Shown: one piece after another, positions 54,677 through 63,973 of the stretch
Numbering within the stretch: position 1 is the first letter of the stretch
Layout of the letters: each line of letters starts with the position of its first letter
Source of the DNA: Roseiarcus sp963730555
GTDB taxonomy: Bacteria; Pseudomonadota; Alphaproteobacteria; Rhizobiales; Beijerinckiaceae
Length of the DNA stretch: 64,000 nucleotides
Assembly (NCBI GenBank): GCA_963730555.1
Contig: CAVSSS010000008.1
Span: 632,707 to 696,706 of the forward strand
Direction: 5' to 3'
Translations under genes and position numbers: made by a program
Notes under the pieces: model-generated
What the model was told of the DNA's origin: nothing
The model's input: only the letters and a program-made list of their open reading frames with translations
Database searches by the model: none

Positions 54677-55990
54677 ATGTTGGACACAGCGATCACGACG
54701 CTGCTGAGCATCGACCATGTCACTCAGGTTTTCCAAACCGGGTCGGGCGAAAACCGCGCGCCAGTGCTCAGCGACGTCTCGTTGGGCCTCAAGACCGGGG
54801 AGATTGTCGCCCTACTCGGCCGCTCTGGCTCGGGCAAGTCCACACTCTTGCGCATCATTTCCGGGCTCACTCGTCCGACTGAGGGGACGGTCACGATCTC
54901 GGGTGAGCCTGTGGACGGTCCGGCCAAGGGTGTCGCCATGGTGTTTCAGAGCTTCGCCCTCTTCCCGTGGCTCGACGTCCTCGACAATGTCGAGCTCGGA
55001 CTCCGCGCCGACGGCGTGCCGGTCGACGAGACGCGCAAGCGCGCGCTGCAGGCGATCGACACCATCGGCCTCGACGGCTTCGAATCGGCCTATCCCAAGG
55101 AACTTTCAGGCGGCATGCGTCAGCGCGTCGGGTTCGCCCGCGCGCTCGTCATGCAGCCGAAGATCCTCTTGATGGACGAACCGTTCTCGGCGCTCGATGT
55201 TCTCACTGCGGAGACCTTGCGCACCGACCTGCTCGATCTTTGGCAAGAAGGACGCATACCGATCAAAGCCATCCTGATGGTCACCCACAATATCGAGGAA
55301 GCGGTGCTGATGGCCGACCGCGTTCTCGTGCTGTCGTCCAATCCCGGCCGTATCGCGTCCGAAATCCCGGTCACCCTCCCCCACCCGCGCGACCGGCTGG
55401 ACCCCGCCTTCCGCGACCTGGTCGAGAAGATCTATGCGCTGATGACGCAACGGCCGGACCCGACGAAGCCAGCGGCGCGCGAGGCCGCAACTGCGGTCGG
55501 CCTTGGGCTTGCGCTACCGCGCGTATCGACCAATTCGCTCGCCGGCATGATCGAGGAGATCGCCGCCCCGCCCTACAATGGAAAGGCGGATCTGCCGCAT
55601 CTCGCCAACTCGCTGCAGCTCGAGATCGACGAATTGTTCCCGCTTGGCGAGACCTTACAATTGTTGCGCTTCGCCGAGTTCGAGGAGGGCGACATCAAGC
55701 TCACAGCCCTTGGCCAGCGTTTCGTCGATATGGATGTCGACCAACGCAAGAAAGTGCTGGGCGACCAAGTGCTGGCGCACATTCCCCTCGCCTCCCATAT
55801 CAAGCGTGTTCTCGACGAGCGCCCGACCCATCGTGCGCCGGCCACCCGCTTCCGCGAGGAGCTTGAGGATTACATGTCCGAGGACTACGCCGAGCGGACC
55901 TTGCGGGCGATCATCAATCTCGGCCGCTATGGCGAGCTGTTCGCCTATGACGAAAACAGCCAGACGTTCAGCTACGAGAATCCGCAATAG
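54677..55990 (+). CDS. ABC transporter ATPase with AAA-associated C-terminal domain
   Basis: 437 residues. The first 250 form a nitrate/taurine-type ATPase: Walker A GRSGSGKST (48-56), signature ELSGGMRQRVGFARAL (142-156), Walker B ILLMDEPFSALD, and THNIEEAVLMADR. The last 140 residues, from SLAGMIEEIAAPPYNGKADLPHLANSLQLEIDELFPL to the end, match the AAA-associated C-terminal domain (PF09821), thought to be regulatory. It pairs with the fused permease, so the two genes encode a complete membrane part. GAGGAA precedes the ATG. Confidence 0.92.
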   Translation: MLDTAITTLLSIDHVTQVFQTGSGENRAPVLSDVSLGLKTGEIVALLGRSGSGKSTLLRIISGLTRPTEGTVTISGEPVDGPAKGVAMVFQSFALFPWLDVLDNVELGLRADGVPVDETRKRALQAIDTIGLDGFESAYPKELSGGMRQRVGFARALVMQPKILLMDEPFSALDVLTAETLRTDLLDLWQEGRIPIKAILMVTHNIEEAVLMADRVLVLSSNPGRIASEIPVTLPHPRDRLDPAFRDLVEKIYALMTQRPDPTKPAAREAATAVGLGLALPRVSTNSLAGMIEEIAAPPYNGKADLPHLANSLQLEIDELFPLGETLQLLRFAEFEEGDIKLTALGQRFVDMDVDQRKKVLGDQVLAHIPLASHIKRVLDERPTHRAPATRFREELEDYMSEDYAERTLRAIINLGRYGELFAYDENSQTFSYENPQ

Positions 55991-56041
55991 CAAGTCGCGG
56001 TTCCGCCGCTCGCTTGGTTTTGACTTGCCTTGAGTGATGCG

Positions 56042-56061
56042 CTGCAATAATCATATTGCAG
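56042..56061. promoter_or_regulatory. Palindromic operator before gltA
   Basis: CTGCAATAATCATATTGCAG has perfect eight-base arms (CTGCAATA/TATTGCAG) around ATCA, 35 bases before the gltA start. It is AT-rich compared with the surroundings and well placed for a regulator of citrate synthase. The binding protein is not known from sequence. Confidence 0.6.
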
Positions 56062-56096
56062 TGCAAGAGCGCTTGAGAAGTTATGGGAGACGCTCG

Positions 56097-57437
56097 ATGA
56101 CCACCTCCGCCACCCTTGCCAAGAGCGACAAAGCCGTCGAGCCAGCCCCTGCAGCCTCCTCCGCCACGCTTAGCGTGGGCGGAAAGTCCGTCGAACTGCC
56201 CATCCGGAAGGGCACAGTCGGACCGTCGGTCATCGATATTGGCAAGCTCTACGCCCAAACCGGCATGTTTACTTACGATCCGGGTTTTACCTCGACCGCG
56301 AGCACGGAATCGCAGATCACCTATATCGACGGCGACCAGGGCGTGCTCCTCTACCGGGGCTATCCCATCGATCAGCTTGCCGAGCACGGCGACTTCCTCG
56401 AGACCTGCTATCTGCTGCTCTATGGCGAGCTGCCGACCGCCGCGCAGAAGGCCGACTTCGAGTATCGCGTCACCCGCCACACCATGGTGCACGACCAGAT
56501 GAACCGTTTCTTCAACGGTTTCCGGCGCGACGCTCATCCGATGTCTGTGATGGTGGCCTGCGTCGGGGCGCTCGCCGCGTTCTATCACGACTCGACGGAC
56601 ATCACCGATCCCTGGCAGCGCGAGGTCGCCTCGATCCGCATGATCGCGAAAATGCCGACGCTCGCGGCGATGGCTTACAAATACGCGATCGGCCAGCCGT
56701 TCGTCTATCCGAAGAACGAACTCGACTATACGGCGAATTTCCTACGCATGTGCTTCTCGGTCCCGTGCGAAGACTATAAAGTCAACGCGGTTCTGGCGCG
56801 GGCGCTCGACCGCATCTTCATCCTCCACGCCGACCACGAGCAGAACGCTTCGACCTCGACTGTGCGCCTCGCGGGATCGTCCGGGGCCAATCCGTTCGCC
56901 TGCATCGCGGCGGGCATCGCCTGCCTTTGGGGTCCTGCCCACGGCGGCGCGAACGAGGCGGCGCTTAAGATGCTGGGCGAGATCGGGCGGGTCGAGAACA
57001 TTCCCAAATACATCGCCAAGGCGAAGGACAAGAACGATCCCTTCCGCCTGATGGGCTTCGGCCATCGCGTTTACAAGAACTACGACCCACGCGCCAAGAT
57101 CATGCAGAGCACCGCGCACGAAGTGCTCAACGAGCTCGGGATCAAGGACGATCCGCTGCTTGACGTGGCGGTCGAGCTTGAGCGCATCGCGCTGCACGAC
57201 GATTATTTCATCGAGAAGAAGCTTTACCCGAACATCGACTTCTATTCCGGCATCACGCTAAAGGCGATGGGCTTCCCGACCGACATGTTCACCGTTTTGT
57301 TCGCGGTCGCGCGCACGGTGGGCTGGATCGCCCAGTGGAAGGAGATGATCCAGGATCCGGAGCAAAAGATCGGCCGACCCCGCCAGCTCTACACCGGCGA
57401 GACGGCGCGAGAATACAAGCCCACGAGCAATCGCTGA
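56097..57437 (+). CDS. gltA: Citrate synthase
   Basis: 446 residues. It condenses oxaloacetate and acetyl-CoA into citrate. Type II bacterial enzyme with GMFTYDPGFTSTASTESQITYIDG, HADHEQNASTSTVRLAGSSGANPFACIAAGIACLWGPAHGGANE (catalytic His), GFGHRVYKNYDPRA and the catalytic Asp in NIDFYSGI; it ends RQLYTGETAREYKP. The ATG at 56097 has GGGAGA upstream. In this group gltA normally lies beside the lpxB cluster, as here. Confidence 0.97.
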   Translation: MTTSATLAKSDKAVEPAPAASSATLSVGGKSVELPIRKGTVGPSVIDIGKLYAQTGMFTYDPGFTSTASTESQITYIDGDQGVLLYRGYPIDQLAEHGDFLETCYLLLYGELPTAAQKADFEYRVTRHTMVHDQMNRFFNGFRRDAHPMSVMVACVGALAAFYHDSTDITDPWQREVASIRMIAKMPTLAAMAYKYAIGQPFVYPKNELDYTANFLRMCFSVPCEDYKVNAVLARALDRIFILHADHEQNASTSTVRLAGSSGANPFACIAAGIACLWGPAHGGANEAALKMLGEIGRVENIPKYIAKAKDKNDPFRLMGFGHRVYKNYDPRAKIMQSTAHEVLNELGIKDDPLLDVAVELERIALHDDYFIEKKLYPNIDFYSGITLKAMGFPTDMFTVLFAVARTVGWIAQWKEMIQDPEQKIGRPRQLYTGETAREYKPTSNR

Positions 57438-57783
57438 GATTTCCGGCGCTCTCGCCAGCGGCCCATGCAGCGGCGGGACGCGAGCGGACTGCGACGATGT
57501 CTTGCCGGCCGCAGGGCTTTCCGAAACTCCCGGCGGCGAGGTATTGGATGAAATCGCGTCCGTCGTCGGTCTGGACCCGCTAATCGTCTGATTGGGCTCG
57601 AGCGCCGCTGGAGCCAGCGCCGTACGGATTACACTGGGCCCATCAATCGCATGGCCAGAAACGGGCGACAAGGGCGCGCCCAAGGGATGCTTTCTAGGTC
57701 GAGCCTTAGAGTTGGCCGCTCAGCGCCTTCGCCATTAATTTAAATAATTACTAATATGTCAGTAATTATTGATTCGACAACAT
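57438..57783. other. Intergenic region with an AT-rich palindrome
   Basis: 346 bases between convergent gltA and lpxB. Most is GC-rich and holds no recognised gene. At 57743-57752 and 57761-57770 AATAATTACT and AGTAATTATT form perfect ten-base inverted arms around eight bases, in a strikingly AT-rich patch (57735-57800). It may be a terminator-like hairpin or a protein-binding site. Confidence 0.5.
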
Positions 57784-59104
57784 TTATGCGTCAGAATTAG
57801 CTATGCACATCTGCCAAAACAGGGACTGGCGTCTGGATTCAAGTGACAGAAAATTGCACCTAAGATCCTGAAATCGCTGCGCGACCAAAGGCGCGGCCCG
57901 CGAGTCTGACCGCGCTCGCCAGTTACGGGTGACCCCAGCTGCGATCGTTTCGAGGACCGCGCGCGCGGCGTGGGCGCTGGGCGCGCCGCCGTCGGGCAGC
58001 GCCATGAGCCGGTCGAGCCGCTTGAGCGCCTCGAGCTGGCGCGAACGCGCCGGGCCGTCGCGCACGATCTCCGCCAGCGCCGCGCCGAGCGTCGCGGGCG
58101 CGCACTCTTTCTGCACTTTCTCTGGGATCGCGCGCTCGCCGAGGATGAGGTTGGGCAGCAGGATCGAGGGGACCTTGATCAGGTATTTGAGCTGCTCCTC
58201 GACGAGCGAGACCTTGTAGGCGCCGACCATCGGGACGCCTGCGAGGGCAAGCTCCAGCGTCGCCGTGCCTGAAGCGGCGAGGCTTGCATGGGCAGCGCGA
58301 AACGCGGCGTATTTCGCTTCTTCGCCGAGCGTGATGGTCGGCGGCTCAGGCCAGCCCGTCGCCAAAGCCCGCACCTCGCGCTCGATATGCGGCAGGGTCG
58401 GGAGAACAAGAGAGAACGGTCCGACCGATTGGCGCAACGCGGCAAGCGCGCCGCCGAAATCCGCCATGAGCCGTGTTACCTCCGATCGGCGCGAGCCGGG
58501 CAGCACGACAATGAGCGGCGGCGCGGAGGCGGGACGGCGCGCCTCGCCCGCATTTGGCCGCAGCTCGCCAAGGCGTTCGATCAGCGGGTGGCCAACATAG
58601 ACGCAGTGCGGTCCGCCTAACCGCCGATAAGCGTCCGGCTCGAATGGCAGCAGCGCCAGCACGCAATCGACGTAAGATCGCATCGCCTTGGCGCGGCCGG
58701 GCCGCCAGGCCCAGACGCTGGGGCTGACATAATCGACGACCGGCAGTCCGGGCAGCGCCGCGCGCACGCGGCGAGCGACCCGGTGGGTGAAGTCGGGGCT
58801 GTCGATGATGATGAGCGCATCGGGCTTGGCGGCTGCTGATGGCCGCCGCCGTCGCGCGGATGCGCGCGATGAGGGTCGGCAGCCGGGCCAGCACTGGAAG
58901 GATGCCCATGACAGCGATGTCGCCGATCGGAAACAAGCTCTTGAGGCCTTCCGCCTCCATCGCCTCGCCGCCGACGCCGCAGAAGGAGATGCCGCCCGGC
59001 CGCGCTTCGCGGAGCGCCCGCATCAGCTTGAAGCCGAGTTGGTCGCCCGAGTGCTCGCCAGCGACGAGCGCCAATCGCAATGGATCATCCGGCCGGAGGG
59101 GCAT
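57784..59104 (-). pseudogene. lpxB: Lipid-A-disaccharide synthase, one frameshift
   Basis: About 440 codons. The N-terminal part starts at ATG 59104: RLALVAGEHSGDQLGFKLMRAL, ISFCGVGGEAMEAEGLKSLFPIGDIAVMG. Near 58840 the frame changes; the other frame continues ALPGLPVVDYVSPSVWAWRPGRAKAM, VGHPLIERLGE, VLPGSRRSEV and ASGTATLELALAGVPMVGAYK. The enzyme joins UDP-diacylglucosamine and lipid X. The C-terminus is extended by about 40 residues relative to the usual end. LpxB is normally essential, so a sequencing indel is more likely than true loss. Confidence 0.82.
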
Positions 59105-59965
59105 GGGTGAATCCGGCGACGAACATGCCTGCCGCGTCGGCTTCTCGAGCGCAGCGCTCACGCCCAAGGACGAGCACTTGGCCGGCGGCGGCCGCGACTC
59201 CCCGCAGTTGAGCCTTGGCCGCGCCTTCGATCGTCTTCGGCCCAATCGCCGGCATGTCGAGCCTGAGATCCTGCCCCCGCTTGGGCGCCTTTATGAGGAC
59301 GCCGGCTAGGCCGGAAAGGCGCAGCCGCCCATTGGCGCGGATGTCGGCCACGCGCGCGAGCATGGCGTCAGTCCCCTCGGCCGCCTCGATCGCCAGCACC
59401 CGTCCCGCTGCGATAATTGCGCCCTGCCCCACGTCGAAGCTCGACAGCGCGCCAAGGAGTCGCGCGCCAAGCGCAATGTCGATCTCGTCCTCCTCGGACG
59501 CCGTGCTCGCGCCAATAGGCCCCACGGCGCCAGAAGGCGCGGAGCGACTTCATGCGCGCCGACCACACGGACGCCCTCGCGCTCAAAGATCGCGGCGACG
59601 CCGGCAAGCAGCCCATTGTCGCCGCGGCGAAAGAGTTGCGCCAGCCCCGCCGCTCGTTTGACGGCGCCCCAGTCGAGCCTGAGATCCGCAAGCTCGGGTC
59701 TCGTCATTGCGCCGATGATCACCATCTCGGCGATCGCGCGCTCTTTCAATGCTGCAAAGAGCTTGCCGACCTCGCCCATTCGAACCCATACGTGCGGATA
59801 GGCTTCGATCGCCGAATGGGTCGCGCCGACCACTCCGACCAGAAACGGTCCCGGCCGGCGCGGCGAGCCTCGCCAGCGACCTCGAGCGGAAAGGCGCCGG
59901 CGCCGGCATAATATTGCCAGCGGTCCCGGCGCGGGAGCGCCCGGCCCGCCGTTCGCCTGGCTCAC
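59085..59965 (-). pseudogene. lpxI: UDP-2,3-diacylglucosamine hydrolase LpxI, several frameshifts
   Basis: The pieces read in order GPLAIL, FLVGVVGATHSAIEAYPHVWVRMGEVGKLFAAL, VIIGAMTRPELADLRLDWGAV, then after a frame change near 59520 EEDEIDIALGARLLGALSSFDVGQGAIIAAGRVLAIEAAEGTDAML and ADIRANGRLRLSGLAGVLIKAPKRGQD to the end. This is the DUF1009/LpxI protein that replaces LpxH in alphaproteobacteria and makes lipid X. The glycine-rich start is scrambled by two further shifts between about 59860 and 59930. It overlaps lpxB by 20 bases and lpxA by 4. Confidence 0.78.
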
Positions 59966-60783
59966 CCCTCCTCTTCCTTTCCGGTGCGCGGGACGCAGAT
60001 CGCGCGGTCGCCCCCCTGGCGCAGAAAGGCGACAATCTGCTGCACTTCGTCCTGGGCGGCGAACGCCTCGGCGACCTCGTCAATGCGCTCCTTCAGGGTG
60101 CTGCCGGGCGCGCCGCCGCCATTGAACAGCATTTGTATGCGCGCCTCGAGCTCGTGGACCGTCTCATGGGAAAAACCCCGGCGCTTCAGGCCGACGACAT
60201 TGAGGCCGGCAAGCCCGCGCGCGGTTGCCGAGCGCAAGGCCGAAAGGGATCAGGTCATGCTCGACGCCGGCGAGACCGCCGACGACGCGTGGGCGCCGAT
60301 GCGAACGAATTGGTGAGCGGCGGCGCCGCCGCTCAAAATGGCGAAATCACCGATGTGGCAATGGCCGGCCAGCATCACGTTGTTGGACAGAATAACGCCC
60401 TCGCCAATGCGGCGATCGTGCGCGACATGGGCATTGGCCAGGAACACCGAGCGCGGGCCAACGATTGTTTCCGACCCGCCGCCCGCGGTGCCGGGAATCA
60501 TCGTCACGCCTTCGCGAATGAGACAGTCCTCGCCGATTGTGAGGCGGACCGCCTCGCCGCGATATTTGAGGTCCTGGGGCGGATGCCCGATCGAGGCGAA
60601 CGGATAAATGACCGTGCGGGCCCCGACCGTGGTGTCGCCAGCCAGGCTCACATGGGAGATGAGCCGGACGCCGTCGCCAAGCTTGGCCCGTGGTCCAATA
60701 TGGCAAAACGGCCCGATCTCGACGCCCGCCCCGAGCCGAGCGCCATCTTCCACGAAGGCGCTCGGATGAATCGCGTCCCTCAT
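59962..60783 (-). pseudogene. lpxA: UDP-N-acetylglucosamine acyltransferase LpxA, frameshifted
   Basis: The N-terminal 165 codons encode the left-handed beta-helix hexapeptide repeats (IHPSAFVEDGARLGAGVEIG, IGPRAKLGDGVRLISHVSLAG, GHPPQDLKYRGE, NNVMLAGHCHIGDFAILSGG). After RIGAHA near 60270 the frame is lost and is regained as GLAGLNVVGLKRRGFSHETVHELEARIQMLF, the helical C-terminal domain. LpxA makes the first committed step of lipid A synthesis. The ATG overlaps the fabZ stop and the stop overlaps lpxI, as expected for a coupled operon. Confidence 0.82.
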
Positions 60784-61236
60784 TCACGCACCAGCATTGC
60801 GGACACTTCGGCTTCGCAGACCAGCACGCCTTCGACTTTCGCCTCACCCCGAAACCACCACATGTTCCGCTTCTTGGCGACGCGGGTCATGTGAAAGCGC
60901 ACCTGATCGCCGGGAACGACCGGCTTGCGGAACTTGGCCTTGTCGATCGTCATCATGTAGACGACGCTTGGCGCCGTATTGTCCATTTGCGAAGCCGCAA
61001 AGCGCGCCCGCAGTTTGGGCCATCGCTTCGATCAACAGGACGCCGGGCATAACCGGTCGCCCTGGAAAATGACCCTGGAAATGAGGCTCGTTGGCCGTCG
61101 CGTTCTTGACCCCAACGCCATATTCGTCGCCGCGGGCTTCGACATCGCGGAAGATCACCACGGTGTACCGATCAATGGCCGACCTATCTTGCTCGATCGT
61201 CACATCATCGAGCGGTTCTGGCTCAAGTTTCGACAT
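60780..61236 (-). pseudogene. fabZ: 3-hydroxyacyl-ACP dehydratase FabZ, one frameshift
   Basis: The first frame (ATG 61236, MSKLEPEPLDDV) carries the active-site stretch PHFQGHFPGRPVMPGVLLIEAMAQTAGAL with catalytic His; near 60990 it changes into the second frame, NTAPSVVYMMTIDKAKFRKPVVPGDQVRFHM to VCEAEVSAMLV. Together they make a normal FabZ of about 150 residues, the dehydratase of fatty-acid elongation. One indel separates them. lpxD, the usual upstream gene, is absent; foreign-looking DNA begins right before the start. Confidence 0.85.
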
Positions 61237-61321
61237 CGGCAATCTTCCGCAACGAAATCGGGTTGCAGCGAAGCTGTGCTCTTTGCAGCGACATCAGGAC
61301 ACCTCCCTACCGCGGCCTTCA

Positions 61322-61610
61322 TCAGAACCGATCGTAAAGGTCATGCGGGCCAAGGCGATCGAGTTTTCAAACCAGTATCCGCTTCCGCGGTGCGGCGCGG
61401 AGGAAGATCCGGTCACCGCGACTGAGGCGTAGTCGTATGGAGGCGTTCATGGCCGCGCAACTTCTCGAAGTGCAGGCTGGGGTGCCTCGGATCGACAAGA
61501 AACCTGCCGCAAGGCTGTTCTGAACGCGCTCGCTGCTGTTGTCGATCCAGTGCTTTCAGATCTTTTTCGAAGCGGGGCACTGGCTCGAAGCCGCATCAGG
61601 CCGGCGCGGA
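61322..61610 (-). pseudogene. RelE/ParE-type toxin remnant
   Basis: On the minus strand the pieces FEKDLKALDRQQQRAR, GRFLVDPRHPSLHFEKLRG, then in another frame SRGDRIFLRA and finally LGPHDLYDRF with a stop at 61322 correspond in order to a small RelE-superfamily toxin of type II toxin-antitoxin systems. At least two frame changes break it. No antitoxin is recognised beside it. Confidence 0.5.
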
Positions 61611-62149
61611 GGCAAAGACCCGGAAATAAGCATCGATGTTCGCTCGGCGTCCTGCATAAGTGGCCCAGTGTTTGCGGCAGGGCGCGCGTTCGGCCGTGCA
61701 GGTGCCATGAATCTCCCAGCGCAGATCGCGCAGGACGATGTGAGGTAGGGATGATACCAACCTAGCGACCCGCACTCGGTGATCTGGCGCACGAGCTGGG
61801 ATAAGTCGGCAGGTCCGGAATGATGCGCTCCTCACGCGCCTCCAGCTTGCGGCACAGGCCTTCCATTATCGCTGTATATCTTCCCTGCAAGGCACGTTCA
61901 CGCCGCAGCAGTACCACAACGGCAGCGTCTTATCTCGTCGTCCGCCGCATCGGCGACCAAATTGCCCCCAGGGAGCGGGTGCCACGCTTAAACACCTCGG
62001 CCAGGTCCTTTCGATACCGCGGACGTGCCTGCGCATATCGCCTGCAATGCGACGCAACGGCGCCACGCTCCATCACTCAGTGCGACGTTCTGCGAGCGAT
62101 GCTCGATATTGCCTGGATGTCGCGAATATCCGGATCGGGCGGTGTTGAT
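61611..62149. other. No recognisable gene
   Basis: About 540 bases with only short open frames on both strands. Minus-strand fragments such as YRKDLAEVFKRGTRSLGA look protein-like but change frame repeatedly, and I could not assign them. Confidence 0.3.
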
Positions 62150-62580
62150 AATGCAACCATCGCGACACTCCAGCCTTTGTTCAGACCCCCGCCGTTGCCG
62201 CCATCCTCGCTGGCGAAATCGGGACCCTCGGGCTTTGTCGATGCCCTCGCCCAGCAGGGAACCGATCGAACCCGAGCAGCTCACGCCCGCCTTCGGCCAG
62301 CACCGCCTTCACGCGGCTCTCGCCGTCATGCACCCAGACCTGCTCCAGCAGCACCACTTCCTCGTAGTATTTCCGGATGCGCCCCTTCACCGATCTTCTC
62401 GATGATCGTTCTCCGGCTCGCCCTGACTTTGCGCGCCTGCGCGATCAGCACCGCCTTCTCGCGCTCCAGCGCGGCCGGGATCGACACCGGTGGATGTCGA
62501 CCGCCTCCGGCCGGCTCGCCTGCGACGTGCATGCCGACCTGACGGCCGAGCGTCCTCCAGCGCCGCCTTCTTCGCCATGC
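62150..62580 (-). pseudogene. Degraded second EF-Ts (C-terminal half)
   Basis: The minus strand reads, across three frames, AKKAALED, LGRQVGMHVA, VSIPAALEREKAVLIAQAR, IIEKI, KYYEEVVLLEQVWVHDGES and LGEGIDKPEGPDFASED. This is the order of the C-terminal half of EF-Ts, in a version (VHDGES, LGEGID) unlike the intact gene at 50.5 kb and closer to Acetobacterales-type proteins. Frames change at least three times, so it is not functional as read. Confidence 0.6.
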
Positions 62581-62589
62581 AGTGTAGAG

Positions 62590-62860
62590 ATATTTGCCGG
62601 TGTTACAATCTGCAAACGGAGACTCGTAGCCGTTGTAGAGTGCGAGCAGGTCACCAGCACAAGAATCGTTCCATGGGATCTCCGGAATATACGAAGTTGC
62701 CGAGCCGTAGTACGAATGTATTGGTCGCGTTCCAGTACAGGTGCCGTTCTGGTGTAGATAGGTGTCTTCAAAATCGGTACCTCCCATAGGCAGGTGACGC
62801 AGCCGGTCGAGCAAACTGCTCCATCTCGATGTCCGTGAGATAGGTGGAGTCCACCGGTAC
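62590..62860 (-). pseudogene. Fragment of an S53 (sedolisin-like) peptidase
   Basis: About 80 codons on the minus strand: GGTDFEDTYLHQNGT, then SATSYIPEIPWNDSCAGDLLALYNG. GGTDF and YIPEIPWNDSCA are characteristic of secreted S53 peptidases of acidobacterial type, which lie between the catalytic Asp and Ser regions. Neither end of the protein is present, and the fragment runs directly into the EF-Ts remnant. Confidence 0.5.
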
Positions 62861-62884
62861 GGGGGGTAGGAAGCCTCAGACTAG

Positions 62885-63520
62885 CCTTGGCTGATGGCCT
62901 GGACTCCTCGGTTGAACTTGGATGTTCCTAACTGACAATCACCACGTGACTGGGTTTTGGGGAACAAGCGCAGGGCCGCATCAAGTGTTTTTGCGGGTTC
63001 TAGATTCAGCCATGATCCCGTAAACCGACCATCGAGCTTGGGATGTCCAGCCTGCTCTTCGGTGCTGCCGCAGAAGACAATTGGCACGTCCGGCAAGAAC
63101 GAACCAGAGACGCGGGACAGGAATTTGATCGCCTCCTGCTCCATGGCGACGATCGCATCCAGCTTGTAATTCTGGTACTGCTGAACCAGCAAAGACTCGG
63201 CTTCGGGCGTGCCTTCCTCCCGAATAATGTGGAGTCGAGGTTTTCTATATAAAACTCCACCTCGTAATCACGGGTCGCCTTCGAGCTGAGACATCAGCTC
63301 CCGCGTTACCACCGGAGAAGCTGGGTGAGCCAACCCAACTTCGTTGAGGATCAGAACGGTCTTTCTGTGAGGAGGCGTCGAATTGGCAGCAGCCGGCGAC
63401 CGACAGGAGTGACGAACAAGATAAGGCGGCGACTACAAACCAGCGTAGCCTGGAGCAGCGTCGAGTGAAACCCACTCTGAGCAACCACCTCGCGACCGTT
63501 CGGTTAGAACATAGTCGCGG
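62885..63520 (-). pseudogene. N-terminal sensor (ABC-substrate-binding-like) part of a histidine kinase, broken
   Basis: On the minus strand, a hydrophobic start (WFVVAALSCSSLLSVAGC), then in a second frame KTVLILNEVGLAHPASPVVTRELMSQLEGD, then EFYIENLDSTLF, then LVQQYQNYKLDAIVAMEQEAIKFLS and VPIVFCGSTEEQAGHP to AKTLDAALRLFPKT. This is the periplasmic substrate-binding-like sensor domain placed before PAS/histidine-kinase modules in many soil bacteria. Three frame changes; the kinase part is missing. Confidence 0.5.
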
Positions 63521-63973
63521 CCGCCATGCTTGTGCGAGCGGCAAGTTCGGTTCAGGGCGCTGACCTAGAGGTGATCTTCTGCTTGGGCGGTTCAGATAGC
63601 ACTAAAGTGTATTTCATTCCGCCCCGAAGTGGTTCCCATGTTAGGCCTCTCGCCTGCGCAATACAAGCACTCAAACGAAAACTATGGTTCGGTCCAGCCA
63701 GGGACTTGCCCAGTTGCTGACGGGGGAGCGGCACTTACCATGGAAGGCTGGGCATCTGTCGTTGCAGCCGTCGCTTTTGCTGAGTGGGAAGCGTCAGGTG
63801 GATTGTGACATGTATTCCCGCTATGGGTAATTCTCATCAGCGGACGCATCTTGCTCTAGGACCGGTAGGCCTGGCTACAGCAACTGACGAGGAGGTTGGC
63901 CGCAAGCTTGAACTTGCATCGCCGAAATTCGACCCCGGTTTGCTCGTCTCCGGCACATGCGAGAGGAGCAGCT
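63521..63973. other. No recognisable gene
   Basis: About 450 bases without a supportable coding region on either strand. Short open frames here show no family match. Confidence 0.3.
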
